Shown in pieces: positions 1 to 8,655 of a stretch of DNA of 64,000 bases. Numbering within the stretch: position 1 is the stretch's first letter; every line of letters starts with the position of its first letter. The stretch is from Planctomycetaceae bacterium. Lineage in GTDB: Bacteria; Planctomycetota; Planctomycetia; Pirellulales; Pirellulaceae. The DNA lies in the NCBI GenBank assembly GCA_002724245.1, contig PBOG01000100.1, positions 1-64,000 of the forward strand. The letters are read 5' to 3'. Position numbers and translations under genes: made by a program. Below the pieces are notes generated by a model. The model was not told the origin of the DNA and made no database searches. It was given only the letters and a program-made list of their open reading frames with translations.

Positions 1-509
1 ACATTTCCGTACCCCGCAACGGCCGTCGGCACAAAGTCACCGCGCCATTTTCCGATCCAGTTTTCGATCCCTTTGAGCGTGTTCTCGTTCAGGTTGCCAG
101 TCGGCTTGACGCGTCGAAAGGCGGGGAGCATCGTCTGCGTCCGCTTCAGGTCGTGCAACTCATACCAGTAGTTATCATCCACATCAAAAATGTAGATCAC
201 GCCCGAAGTCCGGAATACGTTGTATTTTCCTGCGAATCGTTCGACCTTGAATTGGACGGTCCAGCCACGAATCTTCTGGTTGTCCTTGTCGTAATCCGTA
301 ATCGTTTCGGTGTGTCCTTGAATCACCTTTTCCCGGCGGATCCAGTCGCCCTTGTTGTTCATGGAGTCGCGCACCCATGTTCCCTGCATCGCCGCGAGCA
401 GTTCCTCGGCCGATCGCCGGGGCGCCTGGGCCATGCCAAGTGAAGAGTCCAGCAGCAACGCAGTGCCCATGAGCAACAATGTGACATTTCTCAGCTGTTG
501 ATAACGCAT
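1..509 (-). CDS. Secreted lipocalin-like protein (partial, runs off left edge)
   Basis: Reading the minus strand from the ATG at 507-509 gives an open frame that continues through base 1, so the C-terminus lies outside the window. About 169 residues are visible. The first 28 look like a Sec signal peptide: an MRYQ start, a leucine-rich core and a probable cleavage after SLGMAQA. The mature part begins with LLAAMQGTWVRDSMN and has the alternating beta-strand pattern (KGDWIRREKVIQG, WTVQFKVERFAGKY) of small secreted lipocalin-like proteins. Its segment AGKYNVFRTSG...YWYELHDLKR is recognisably related to AGKYMRFQAEG...FIYEVHDFAYG in the gene at 15154-16098, so the two are paralogues. Function is unknown; binding of a small or lipidic ligand in the periplasm is only inferred from the fold type. 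Confidence 0.75.
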   Translation of the reverse strand, partial: MRYQQLRNVTLLLMGTALLLDSSLGMAQAPRRSAEELLAAMQGTWVRDSMNNKGDWIRREKVIQGHTETITDYDKDNQKIRGWTVQFKVERFAGKYNVFRTSGVIYIFDVDDNYWYELHDLKRTQTMLPAFRRVKPTGNLNENTLKGIENWIGKWRGDFVPTAVAGYGN

Positions 510-861
510 CAAAAAACTCCTGTCGAACAAGGGATCAGAAATACAAAGTCGAGTCAGTGGGTGCACCTGGAGTCGTCATGTCGTTGGCCGCGTATTCAGA
601 CCGGCGCGACCAAACCGGACAGAGAAGGTCCTCTGTTGACTCCCATAGGCAGCCTCTTTGGCCAGCGCATCCAGGCGCCGACCCTATAGAGCCCAACGCA
701 GGCAACTGCGGTGTGTAAAATTCAGGGAAATTTACATACCGCCCGCACCGTCGGCGGGGCCCCTTCCCTTGCGGCGTCCGCGCGCCGCAGGAAGAATGGC
801 CGGCTGGAGTCAACCCAACGGTCCGGCGGCAGGCCGACACTCCGAGAGGACGCGACGACAC
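510..861. other. Divergent intergenic region
   Basis: This 352-base region separates two genes transcribed away from each other. Reading frames crossing it (a plus-strand 5' extension of the gene at 862 and an antisense frame) look like chance, with no signal-peptide or domain character. The only structured element seen is the dyad at 711-739. Confidence 0.5.
711..739. promoter_or_regulatory. Imperfect inverted repeat, candidate operator
   Basis: GTGTGTAAA (711-719) faces TTTACATAC (731-739) across an 11-base spacer. Eight of nine positions pair, with one G/T wobble, and the core TGTAAA/TTTACA is perfect. It lies 120-150 bases upstream of the gene starting at 862, in a locally AT-rich patch. 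That position suits a regulator-binding site for either divergent gene. No regulator is encoded nearby. Confidence 0.3.
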
Positions 862-2889
862 ATGCGTACAGACAGAAAAGTCGGTCTGCTGGCCACCTGG
901 CTGATGAGCTGGCTGCTGGTGGTAGATAGCGCCTCCCAGGCGGCCGACCGCACCGAAACCTGGGAACTCCTTTACGCCAACGTCGAGCCTGATCGGCTCC
1001 CGCCGCCGGCCGACGGCCCGTTTGTGCCGCTGCAGAACGGGCCGGGCGCCTACCTGCGGATCGTGGTGGTCCACCGCGGACCGGCGACTGACCAGATCAC
1101 CGACGTGGTTCTCAACGGCGTCTCACTCCGCCAGGGCCTGCCCGGCCGATCCCACCCGCGGGTCCCAGAGTATCCGCACTACCAGCAGCACAGCATCGAG
1201 TTCCACCCAGGCGGGCCACCGCAGGCGCTACTGGATGCCGGTCGACCCGTGTGGTACCGCATCCTGCCGTCACCATCGACCGACGGGATCGACTGGACGG
1301 AGATCCTCGTACGGCTGCGCCAGTGGCACCGCCGGCCACTCCAGGTCCAGCTGTCGACAGCCAGCGGCCGGCAGATCGACCTGACCGTGCAGACGACACC
1401 AGACGTGCAGCCGCACAGCCTTATGGAGCAAACGCACATTGGATTGGCCACGCTGAATGCTGCGCGCGATCGGCTTTATGTCTACCTATTGGTTCCCCGG
1501 GCCTCGCCACAAAACCCCGTCTCGGTGGCATCGCTCAAGGTCGATGGCCACGAGGTCACCGCCGCCAGCCAGCGGCTCGCCGGCTACCAGCAGACCGGTG
1601 TGATCCCCCTGGTCGTGCCACTGCAAAATACGTGGCGGGAGGGCAGCTTCCACCTCGTCGACTGCCGCCTGAGTACGGGCGAGCAACGCGTTTGCAGTCT
1701 CCGCGCTAGCAACGGTTTCGCCGTGATGATGTTCGGTGCCAATTTTGGTGGCCCCCGGCCCTATATCGAAAAAGGTTTCCAGGAGTTTTACGAACACTAC
1801 ATCGATAGCTGGATCTCACCCGGGGGGACCGAATCCTGGCGGCAGATCAGCCAGGATTGGTGGCAGGCGATGGCCGACCACTATCGGATCCGGCTGCAAC
1901 CCAATCACCATCATGCAGGACAGACCAAAGAGGAGATCCGCGAACTGGCCAGGCCCGACAGACAGACGCGGGCCTACTGGCTGTTCGACGAGCCGGACGT
2001 CAACGACTGGTTCGACGGAGAACATCACGGCATCGCGGCACCGCTACGACTCGGTCTGCATGCCCAGCGGTTGGTCCAGCTGGCCGCCACGCTCCGCGCC
2101 GCCGACCCGGTTCATCCAACCACCCTGGTCGTCGACAAGACCTTCCGACCCCAGAACTATCCCACCTACGGTCAATTGCCGGACGTCGTGCAGGCGGACA
2201 TCTACTATCCGCTGGCGGCACACGCCAAACAAGCGCCCTGGGACCCGCTGACTTACATGTACGGCGACACCCAAGCGGCCCGCGCGGGCTTCATGCCCAA
2301 GCCGATGAACATCGTTGTCAGCGCCAGCCCCGACGGCGGCGCCCGTCCGCCTCGGCCGGGCGAGGAGCGGATCGCCGTGTACGCCTCCGTGGCCGCCGGG
2401 GCCCACGGCATCTGCTACTACTGGTACAACGCGAATAAGGAAGCCGGCTGCCAATGGGTCGCCGACACCTGGGCCGAGATCGCCATTCTCAACCGCCAGC
2501 TGCAACTGCTGGCGCCCTGGATCGGGGTCGGCTTCCCCGTGGACTTGTCGGCCAGGACACCGGACAAGCTGTGGGTCAAGACGGTAGCTGCCGGCACCGA
2601 CGCCCTGCTGGTGGTGATGATCAACCGGCAATACCGCTCTGCGCCGGCCGGATTCACCTCGACCCCGCTGGCGCAGACGCCAGTGGAATTAATCCTCCCG
2701 GCCGGTTTTACCGTCGCCTCGGCCGTCTCGATCGAAGCAGACGGCCCTCAGGCGATCGCCGTCACACAGGCCGGCCCGACGGCCCGCTTTAACACCGGTG
2801 CGCTGGAGGTCGGGCGACTGGTCCTATTGACGCGCCGCAGCGACCTGCTGGATCGCCTGCAGAGACGCTGGAACGGTTTGCAGCGCTAG
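862..2889 (+). CDS. Secreted TIM-barrel glycoside hydrolase-like protein
   Basis: Predicted 675-residue exported protein. The chosen ATG gives a clean signal peptide (MRTDRKVGLLATWLMSWLLV..., cleavage near ASQA) and is preceded by GAGAGGA at 844-850; the longer frame from 658 adds an unlikely arginine/proline-rich leader. Residues about 30-280 are beta-rich and resemble accessory sandwich domains. Residues about 285-560 look like a catalytic TIM barrel: FGANFGGPRPYIEKG, then YWLFDEPDVNDW with an acidic pair at a strand end, VQADIYYPL, and GAHGICYYWYN. The last 100 residues form a beta-domain typical of glycosidase C-termini. Acid/base and nucleophile candidates are the DEPD acidic residues, but I cannot place it in a named GH family. 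The 3' end overlaps the convergent gene at 2824-3450 by 66 bases. Confidence 0.6.
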   Translation: MRTDRKVGLLATWLMSWLLVVDSASQAADRTETWELLYANVEPDRLPPPADGPFVPLQNGPGAYLRIVVVHRGPATDQITDVVLNGVSLRQGLPGRSHPRVPEYPHYQQHSIEFHPGGPPQALLDAGRPVWYRILPSPSTDGIDWTEILVRLRQWHRRPLQVQLSTASGRQIDLTVQTTPDVQPHSLMEQTHIGLATLNAARDRLYVYLLVPRASPQNPVSVASLKVDGHEVTAASQRLAGYQQTGVIPLVVPLQNTWREGSFHLVDCRLSTGEQRVCSLRASNGFAVMMFGANFGGPRPYIEKGFQEFYEHYIDSWISPGGTESWRQISQDWWQAMADHYRIRLQPNHHHAGQTKEEIRELARPDRQTRAYWLFDEPDVNDWFDGEHHGIAAPLRLGLHAQRLVQLAATLRAADPVHPTTLVVDKTFRPQNYPTYGQLPDVVQADIYYPLAAHAKQAPWDPLTYMYGDTQAARAGFMPKPMNIVVSASPDGGARPPRPGEERIAVYASVAAGAHGICYYWYNANKEAGCQWVADTWAEIAILNRQLQLLAPWIGVGFPVDLSARTPDKLWVKTVAAGTDALLVVMINRQYRSAPAGFTSTPLAQTPVELILPAGFTVASAVSIEADGPQAIAVTQAGPTARFNTGALEVGRLVLLTRRSDLLDRLQRRWNGLQR

Positions 2890-3450
2890 TTGCCAGGTCG
2901 TGCGGCCGCTGTCCGCTGGATCCGCTTGCCGATCTACTCGCGCCAGTCCCGCGCGCCAGGCAAAACGGTTTCGCACTCGGGGATTCGATCTTCCGCTCAA
3001 CAGCAGTCCTGTCATTTCCGCCAGGCCACTCGCTACCAGCAACCCGTAGTAAACTGCCGCAGCAATCGCCACCGCGAGGATACCCCGTCGCCCGCGCGTC
3101 ACCAGCAAGTAAATCGGCAAGATCATAATCGGCCCGGGGAATAGAATCAGCAGCAGCCCGAAGCCGCGCCAGCGCTGGTTCCCCAGCTCCAAGCGGTCCA
3201 GCTCGCACCACTGGAAGAGCGGGCAGGCAAAGGCCAGCGTGGCGACGAATTGCATGAGTCGCGCATCGGTCTCGCCGATACCGGTCAGGCCTGACAACAG
3301 TCCCAGGACAATAGCCACGACCAGCATCCACAGTAACTGGCGTCGTTTCCGGGCGCGCAGTTCGCTGATCACGGGATCGCAGTCGCGCGGTAGCTGGTCC
3401 ACCGCTGCTGTGGAGTCGGGCTCGTCAGGCAACTCCCCTGCCGTGGTCAT
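2824..3450 (-). CDS. Small polytopic membrane protein, unknown function
   Basis: A 208-residue protein with a short acidic cytoplasm-like N-terminus (to about residue 35), then hydrophobic helices at about 40-59 (LLWMLVVAIVLGLLSGLTG), 65-82, 95-117 (FGLLLILFPGPIMILPIYLLV) and 123-147. The C-terminal 60 residues are polar and arginine/glutamine-rich. No catalytic motif is recognisable. The C-terminal 22 codons overlap the end of the convergent gene at 862-2889, so that part of the frame could be constrained by the other strand. The hydrophobic pattern and intact frame support a real gene, but no function can be assigned. Confidence 0.6.
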   Translation of the reverse strand: MTTAGELPDEPDSTAAVDQLPRDCDPVISELRARKRRQLLWMLVVAIVLGLLSGLTGIGETDARLMQFVATLAFACPLFQWCELDRLELGNQRWRGFGLLLILFPGPIMILPIYLLVTRGRRGILAVAIAAAVYYGLLVASGLAEMTGLLLSGRSNPRVRNRFAWRAGLARVDRQADPADSGRTTWQLALQTVPASLQAIQQVAAARQ

Positions 3451-3552
3451 CTAAGTCTCTTTTGCTATGGGGTGGACAACTGGCGGTCACTCGGACGCAG
3501 CCCTGTTTAGCATCCTCTGGCTATCATTCTTGCCAGGTACAGGGGGTGCAGG

Positions 3553-5532
3553 TCAATCGGTCGCAACGGACCATATTTTCAGCGTCGACTTCTCTTCCTC
3601 AAAAAGGCGTCCCCGTACTTTACCGGCACTGACGATGCGCCGGCCGTCAGGGCTCCAAGCCAGACTGACGACATCGCCGGAATGCGCTGTAAAGGACTTG
3701 CCAGGTTCGGCTGCCTGCACATTCCAAAGGTTGATCTCTTCATCCTTGGCCCCCGCCAATTGTGTTCCATCGGGGGACCAGGCCAGGCAGCTCGCACCCT
3801 CCCGAAACGTTCCCCTGGCGGTGCGAGTTCGGGCATTCCAAATCTGCACGTCACTGATACTGGCACTGGCGATGAAATTTCCGTCAGAACTCCATTGAAC
3901 ACTCTTCTGACTGGTCATCAAAATGCCTAGTTTGAAAGATTGGTTGCCGATCTTGAGTGAACTGTAATCAAGCGATTTCACGATCCTGGCCGTGGCCACG
4001 TCCCACAGGTCGACGAACCCACCATGACAACCAACGGCCAGCAGCTTGCCATCGGGACGCCAGCTCACATCGACAGGACCACGGTCGAAGTCGGCGTAAC
4101 TGAGTGCTTGCAATGGCTGACCTGTCTCCGCTGACCAGACCATGATTGCATCCCCTGCCAGGCCGGCAATCGATGTGCCAGCGGGACTCCACTGGAGAAC
4201 TTCGCGATCCCAGCTTCCCTGTTCGCTGTCCAACTCCACTGAAATCCGAGCCTTCCCCGTTTTGACGTCGATCACCTGTAGTTTACCCGGGCTCTGCTCT
4301 CCCTCCTCCACCTCTGTAAATGAGATCGACCCGCCCGCCTTGACAGCAAGGTGCGACCCATCGGCGCTCCAACTGATGCCACTCATCCAGGTCTTTGGTA
4401 GAGAAACAACCAGTTCTTCTTCGCCAGTGGCCGCGTTCCACACGTGGATGATGGACGAACTGGCTTTCCCTGGATTCGCCCCGCCGGTCGCGGCCGCCAC
4501 CCGAGTACTGTCCGGGCTCCAGACGACGTTGTTGACGCGGCCGGCGAATCCCTTGATTTCCAAATCCGGTTCCAGCGAAATGGCAGACACTTCCTGAGAG
4601 AGCTCGCGGCCGGTGTCCGACGCTCTGGCACTGGCTGCGGAAGCCGGCGCTGTAGCGCGGGCTGTTGCGTTTGCGCCGCCAGCGAATCCCTTGATTTCCC
4701 GATCCGGTTCCGGAGAAATGGAAACCGGTGCTGTAGCGCTAGCGGTTGCGTCGCCGACGACAATATTGCAGTTTGGCAACGCGGATCTCAAATTCTCAAG
4801 GCCCGCGGTGGTCACTTGGGTATTCCTGATCGTGAGCTCTTGCAATTGGGTCAAGCCGTGCAGGTGTACCAATCCCGCGTCGGTGATATTGATCTGCTCT
4901 AGCTTGAGAATTTCCAACTCGCTCAGACCCTTGATATGGGTCAGGCCGGAGTCTGTAATCGGGAGATACATGATGTGCAGACGTTCTAACCTGTCCAGAT
5001 TTTTCAGATGAACCAGTCCCGCGTCGGTCATCTTCTCGCGCGCTGCTGAGTCGTGTTGTCCTGACATCGTCACCACGACGATGTCATCCTGCTGGTTGCG
5101 CACAATGTTCGCCCCCAGTGCTTTCAATTCCGCTTCCGGGTCACTCCGCAAGAAGAGGAACGCGGCCACCGCCAGCAGGCCCACCAGCACGACCAGGCCT
5201 GCCAGCTGCCGTGCCATGCCAGTCACGCGCTGGGCAGCCGGTTTGGCAGTCTTTGCTGGGGCCCTAGAGGCAGGCGGTGGAGATGTGGCATCCAAGGCCA
5301 TCAGGCTGGCGGCAGCCAGGGGATCGCCAGGCGAGTCCGCCAGAGGGTCGGGAGCGGGCAGGTGTTGTGCCAGCAAGGGCACCTTACTGATCACGTGCCA
5401 GGGTCCCTGCCGAGAAAGGGCAACTTCATCCGTCGGCCGCAATTTTCCGTTGGCAGCGTACTGTTGCAGGAGTTCCGCTTTCGCGGGACCGGAAATTTTT
5501 CCGGCCCGTTGTACGAAGTACTGGTTGCTCAT
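3553..5532 (-). CDS. GYF-TM-LRR-WD40 multidomain protein
   Basis: Predicted 659 residues. The start at 5532 (MSNQYFVQRAGKISGPA) was chosen because it begins exactly at a GYF_2 domain (about 1-50, including GPWHVISKVPLL); the 70-residue upstream extension is unrelated sequence. A proline/alanine linker leads to one transmembrane helix at about 110-128. Leucine-rich repeats follow at about 165-255 (TDAGLVHLKNL, TDSGLTHIKGL, TDAGLVHLHGL), then a low-complexity Ala/Ser linker with an internal duplication, then WD40 blades from about 335 to the end (VVWSPDSTRVAAATG, VSWRPDGKLLAVG, LAWSPDGRRIVSAG). GYF_2 and WD40 domains bind proteins, so an anchored scaffold with the propeller on the far side of the membrane is likely. 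It is a single gene, with a dyad upstream at 5621-5655. Confidence 0.8.
   Translation of the reverse strand: MSNQYFVQRAGKISGPAKAELLQQYAANGKLRPTDEVALSRQGPWHVISKVPLLAQHLPAPDPLADSPGDPLAAASLMALDATSPPPASRAPAKTAKPAAQRVTGMARQLAGLVVLVGLLAVAAFLFLRSDPEAELKALGANIVRNQQDDIVVVTMSGQHDSAAREKMTDAGLVHLKNLDRLERLHIMYLPITDSGLTHIKGLSELEILKLEQINITDAGLVHLHGLTQLQELTIRNTQVTTAGLENLRSALPNCNIVVGDATASATAPVSISPEPDREIKGFAGGANATARATAPASAASARASDTGRELSQEVSAISLEPDLEIKGFAGRVNNVVWSPDSTRVAAATGGANPGKASSSIIHVWNAATGEEELVVSLPKTWMSGISWSADGSHLAVKAGGSISFTEVEEGEQSPGKLQVIDVKTGKARISVELDSEQGSWDREVLQWSPAGTSIAGLAGDAIMVWSAETGQPLQALSYADFDRGPVDVSWRPDGKLLAVGCHGGFVDLWDVATARIVKSLDYSSLKIGNQSFKLGILMTSQKSVQWSSDGNFIASASISDVQIWNARTRTARGTFREGASCLAWSPDGTQLAGAKDEEINLWNVQAAEPGKSFTAHSGDVVSLAWSPDGRRIVSAGKVRGRLFEEEKSTLKIWSVATD
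4544..4727 (-). repeat. In-frame direct duplication in the GYF-LRR-WD40 gene
   Basis: A segment beginning gcgaatcccttgatttcc occurs at 4544 and again at 4682, exactly 138 bases (46 codons) apart, with only scattered differences over about 45 bases. In the protein the two copies read SPEPDREIKGFAGGAN (about residue 273) and SLEPDLEIKGFAGRVN (about residue 319). The second copy leads into the first WD40 blade, while the first leads into an alanine-rich linker. Confidence 0.85.
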
Positions 5533-5620
5533 CTCGAAAGAACTCCGGGGAGACAGGTCGTGCCAAGACCAGGCAGCAACTGGGAGAGTGCGGCACAGAC
5601 GCATAAGCATATGCCAATAT

Positions 5621-5655
5621 GATACGCATAAACGATCTGCGATCATATGCGTATC
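5621..5655. promoter_or_regulatory. Perfect 10-bp inverted repeat upstream of GYF-LRR-WD40 gene
   Basis: GATACGCATA (5621-5630) and TATGCGTATC (5646-5655) are perfect reverse complements with a 15-base spacer. The element lies about 90-120 bases upstream of the start at 5532, in an AT-rich island that also contains the palindrome GCATATGC just beside it. This is a plausible operator or promoter element for the minus-strand gene. Confidence 0.4.
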
Positions 5656-5805
5656 CAGAGCCATCCGGCTCCTGGAATCCACTACTCCTGGAACCGAATG
5701 GGCGCATTGGGGCGTGCAACAACGGGCGCCAGGAAGACTCACGCCACGGCGATTCGGTTCAAACCGTCGGTTCGCTTGCGGTCCACGTGATCGTGATACC
5801 CGCGA

Positions 5806-7041
5806 TTATCGATCACGCAAGAATCGGATCTGTTGCTGCGCTGCTTCCTGAAAACCTCGATGCACCGGTGCATTGTCACCGGTAGAAAAATCGGCCCGCT
5901 GGATCATCAACACCATAACCACGCCGCGGTTCGGGTCAGCCCAACTTTGAGTGCCGTAAGCACCACCATGGCCAAACGTTCCCGCAGAAAGGGGCGTCAT
6001 CACGCCGCGAGGCTCTTTGACAACCTGAAAACCCAGTCCCCAACTCATCCCATTCAAGAAAAACGAAGGATCCACAAATCGATCGGGCGGTTGCGCAGGC
6101 TGCCAGGCGATTTTCTTGAAGTCCTCCGTCTGCATCCGCGTCATCCGCGATACGGTCTCTTTCTTGAGTACCTGGACCCCATGCGACATACCGCCATTGA
6201 GCATCATCTGATAGAACGCGGTCACGTCTTTGGCAGTTGAGTACAATCCACCCCCGGGCACCGGTGTGCGTTTACGGTTGCTGATCCCGCCGGGAAGAAA
6301 AGCATTGTCCGTTTCTGCGAGGTTTCCCTCGTTGTCGCGGCGATAGGCTGTCGCCAGACGCTTCGCCTGCGCTGGAGTGGGCCACAAGGTGGTATCCTTC
6401 ATAGCGCATGGATCCAACACGCGCTGCTGCAGCGCCGCGTGGAAGGGTAGACCACTGACAACCTCGACAATGCGGCCGAGCGTATTGATGCCGGGATTAC
6501 TGTAGGCCCACTTGCTACCGGGTTCAAAATACAAAGGCATTTTCGAATAAAGTCCTACGAGTTCCGCAAGCGTGCTCTCGTTGCGGGGCCTCTCGGTGTC
6601 GGACAGCCCCGATGTGTGGGTCAGCAGGTCACGGATCGTTACAGCGCGGCGCGGCCGAGTGAGCAGGAGGCGCCCCTTGTCCCGTTGACTGATCTTCCAC
6701 TGTCCCTGAAACTCCGGCAGGTATTTGGCGACCGGATCATCAATCGTCAAAAGCCCTTCATCCTGGAACTGCAGCACACACACCGCGGTCAGCGGCTTGG
6801 TCATGCTGGCGATCCAGAACAGATGGTCGGGCCGCATGACTTCCTGCGTAGCGATGTCCGCGTGTCCCACCGCCTCGCAACTGAGCACGCGATCCTTGCT
6901 GGCAATGATGGTCACACTGCCAGCAATGACCCGACTCTCTACATAGGACTCCATCGTCTCCCGCAGTGGCGATGCCGACTGACCGGAAGAACCCCAAAGT
7001 GGGCTCAAGACAATAGCAAGAGTGAATAGAATGCGTTTCAT
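5806..7041 (-). CDS. Secreted serine beta-lactamase-family hydrolase
   Basis: Predicted 411-residue periplasmic protein of the class C beta-lactamase / penicillin-binding-protein-like fold (often esterases or D-aminopeptidases rather than true lactamases). The start at 7041 (MKRILFTLAIVLSPLWGSSG) gives a clean signal peptide. The catalytic SxxK tetrad is SMTK at residues 79-82, in the usual context FWIASMTKPLT. The second motif YxN is YSN at 180-182 (SKWAYSNPG), and the third is HGG in FGHGGAYG, replacing KTG as in many esterase-type members. Length is typical for the family. It is divergent from the DUF1501 gene at 7369. The substrate cannot be told from sequence; a role in cell-wall peptide or ester hydrolysis is an inference. 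Confidence 0.85.
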   Translation of the reverse strand: MKRILFTLAIVLSPLWGSSGQSASPLRETMESYVESRVIAGSVTIIASKDRVLSCEAVGHADIATQEVMRPDHLFWIASMTKPLTAVCVLQFQDEGLLTIDDPVAKYLPEFQGQWKISQRDKGRLLLTRPRRAVTIRDLLTHTSGLSDTERPRNESTLAELVGLYSKMPLYFEPGSKWAYSNPGINTLGRIVEVVSGLPFHAALQQRVLDPCAMKDTTLWPTPAQAKRLATAYRRDNEGNLAETDNAFLPGGISNRKRTPVPGGGLYSTAKDVTAFYQMMLNGGMSHGVQVLKKETVSRMTRMQTEDFKKIAWQPAQPPDRFVDPSFFLNGMSWGLGFQVVKEPRGVMTPLSAGTFGHGGAYGTQSWADPNRGVVMVLMIQRADFSTGDNAPVHRGFQEAAQQQIRFLRDR

Positions 7042-7368
7042 GTGCGGCCCCCATGTTTCGGCATATTCAAACATCACCACTATAGAGACTGGAGCCGAGG
7101 AGCGAGGTCAGGCCCAATAGACGGACTCCGGTGGCAGGAGCCTGTCCCGTCTGGCCCTCGCTCCCCGCAGCTGGCAGAGGCACAGCCCACGCGCTGTACA
7201 CAATCACAAGAAAAACCGTGCATCGCATGGCCCCGGAGGGGGGCATGACCGCACCGAACGGAGGCATCCGCCGTTGTTGCAGCCCGGCGAGCGGCCTATG
7301 ATAGGGTAGCTGGGGGAGACGTTTGTACTGACCTCCCCAAACCACTTTCACAAGTCGGATGGGTTGCC
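7042..7368. other. Divergent intergenic region
   Basis: This 327-base region separates the beta-lactamase-like gene (minus) from the DUF1501 gene (plus), so promoters for both should lie here. Small frames on both strands have no recognisable features. Near 7226-7246 an imperfect CATGGCCCC/GGGGGCATG pairing is visible but too weak to call a regulatory site. Confidence 0.45.
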
Positions 7369-8655
7369 ATGAAGCACTCCTACGCCTGCGGGTCCGCCGA
7401 ACATGACGTACATCGCCGCGCCTTTCTGGGATCGTCGATTCTGGGTGCAGCCGGGATGGGTGAGCTGCTCACCACCAGCGCGATCGCGGAGCAATTCAAG
7501 GCGAGCCACAAACAAGTCCTCAACATCTTCCTGCATGGGGGTGTGAGCCAGCTAGAGACGTGGGACCCCAAACCCAATACCGACACGGGCGGGCCTTTCC
7601 GTACGATTCCGACGTCTGTCACGGGAACTCATATTTGCGAGCTGCTGCCACATACGGCTCGCCAAATGCACCATCTTTCTGTGGTCCGCAGCCTGGACAC
7701 CAAGAACGGAAATCACGCCCGCGGCGTCGTCGAAATGACCACCGGCCGCAAGGAAATTCCTGGCACCGATTATCCTCACCTGGGCGCGGTCACCGCCAAA
7801 GCGCTGACACCCTCCAGCTTTACCCTTCCCAGTCACATTCTCGTCCGCCAGACGGCCGGCAAACGCAACGTCGAATCGGAGTTCCACAAACCGGCGTACC
7901 TGGGACCGCGCTACGCCAACATGGCGATCTACGATGCCAAGCCTCCGGAATTCGGAGCGGCGAAAAAAAATCCGCAAACGGCCCAGCGGAGCAATCGCCT
8001 GCGCGAACGATTCAACAACCGTTCCGCACGACGACGACGCTCTGCCGACACGGCGGCCTACAATTTCTCTTTCGACCAGGCCCGGCAGTTGCTCGCGCAG
8101 CGGGATGCCTTCGACGTTCGCAAAGAATCCAAGCAGGATCAGCAACGCTACGGAACCAGCCTGTTCGGTACACACTGTTTGCTGGCTCGTCGCTTGCTGG
8201 AACACGGCATTCCCTACGTTCAGGTCAATCATGCCGACTACGACACGCACCACGAAAACTTCAATTTTCACATCGAGCAGCTGGGGGAGTTCGACCTGCC
8301 GTTCTCACTGCTGATCGCCGACCTAGCGGAACGCGGTATGCTGGAGAATACACTGGTGTGCGTGATGAGTGAGTTTGGCCGGACACCGAAAATCAACAAG
8401 ACGTACGGTCGCGATCACTGGGGTACGGCCTGGAGCGTCCTGCTGGGCGGCACCGGAATCCAACCCGGTGCGGTCGTTGGCAAAACAAACAAGAATGGCA
8501 CCGAGGTGGTCGAACGGGTTGTCGACCACGGCCACATTTTCCACACGATTCTGCAAGCCGCAGGCGTCGACTCAAAAGGCGATTTCGAGGTCGGAGACCG
8601 GCGTTTTCCGATCGCCGATCCAGCGAAAGACGCCATTACGGAGCTGTTGGTATGA
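7369..8655 (+). CDS. DUF1501 family exported protein
   Basis: A 428-residue protein of the planctomycete DUF1501 family, which belongs to the alkaline phosphatase/sulfatase fold clan. The N-terminus has a Tat-like signal (HRRAFLGSSILGAAGMGELL). Family landmarks are VLNIFLHGGVSQLETWDPKP near residue 50, SVVRSLDTKNGNHARG near 105, DYDTHHENFN near 287, and EFGRTPKIN with GRDHW near 340-350. The stop overlaps the start of the next gene (ATGA at 8652-8655), so the WD40 protein is probably translationally coupled. DUF1501 genes usually sit next to a DUF1549/1553 cytochrome; none adjoins this copy. The biochemical activity of the family has not been established, and phosphatase/sulfatase-like hydrolysis is an inference from fold. 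Confidence 0.85.
   Translation: MKHSYACGSAEHDVHRRAFLGSSILGAAGMGELLTTSAIAEQFKASHKQVLNIFLHGGVSQLETWDPKPNTDTGGPFRTIPTSVTGTHICELLPHTARQMHHLSVVRSLDTKNGNHARGVVEMTTGRKEIPGTDYPHLGAVTAKALTPSSFTLPSHILVRQTAGKRNVESEFHKPAYLGPRYANMAIYDAKPPEFGAAKKNPQTAQRSNRLRERFNNRSARRRRSADTAAYNFSFDQARQLLAQRDAFDVRKESKQDQQRYGTSLFGTHCLLARRLLEHGIPYVQVNHADYDTHHENFNFHIEQLGEFDLPFSLLIADLAERGMLENTLVCVMSEFGRTPKINKTYGRDHWGTAWSVLLGGTGIQPGAVVGKTNKNGTEVVERVVDHGHIFHTILQAAGVDSKGDFEVGDRRFPIADPAKDAITELLV

Noticed and set aside
5806-7041. Possible antibiotic-resistance beta-lactamase
   Set aside because: The SMTK, YSN and HGG motif set is shared with esterases and peptidases; HGG in place of KTG argues against calling a resistance enzyme.
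7226-7246. CATGGCCCC/GGGGGCATG near-palindrome
   Set aside because: One central mismatch and G/C-run composition make it likely by chance.
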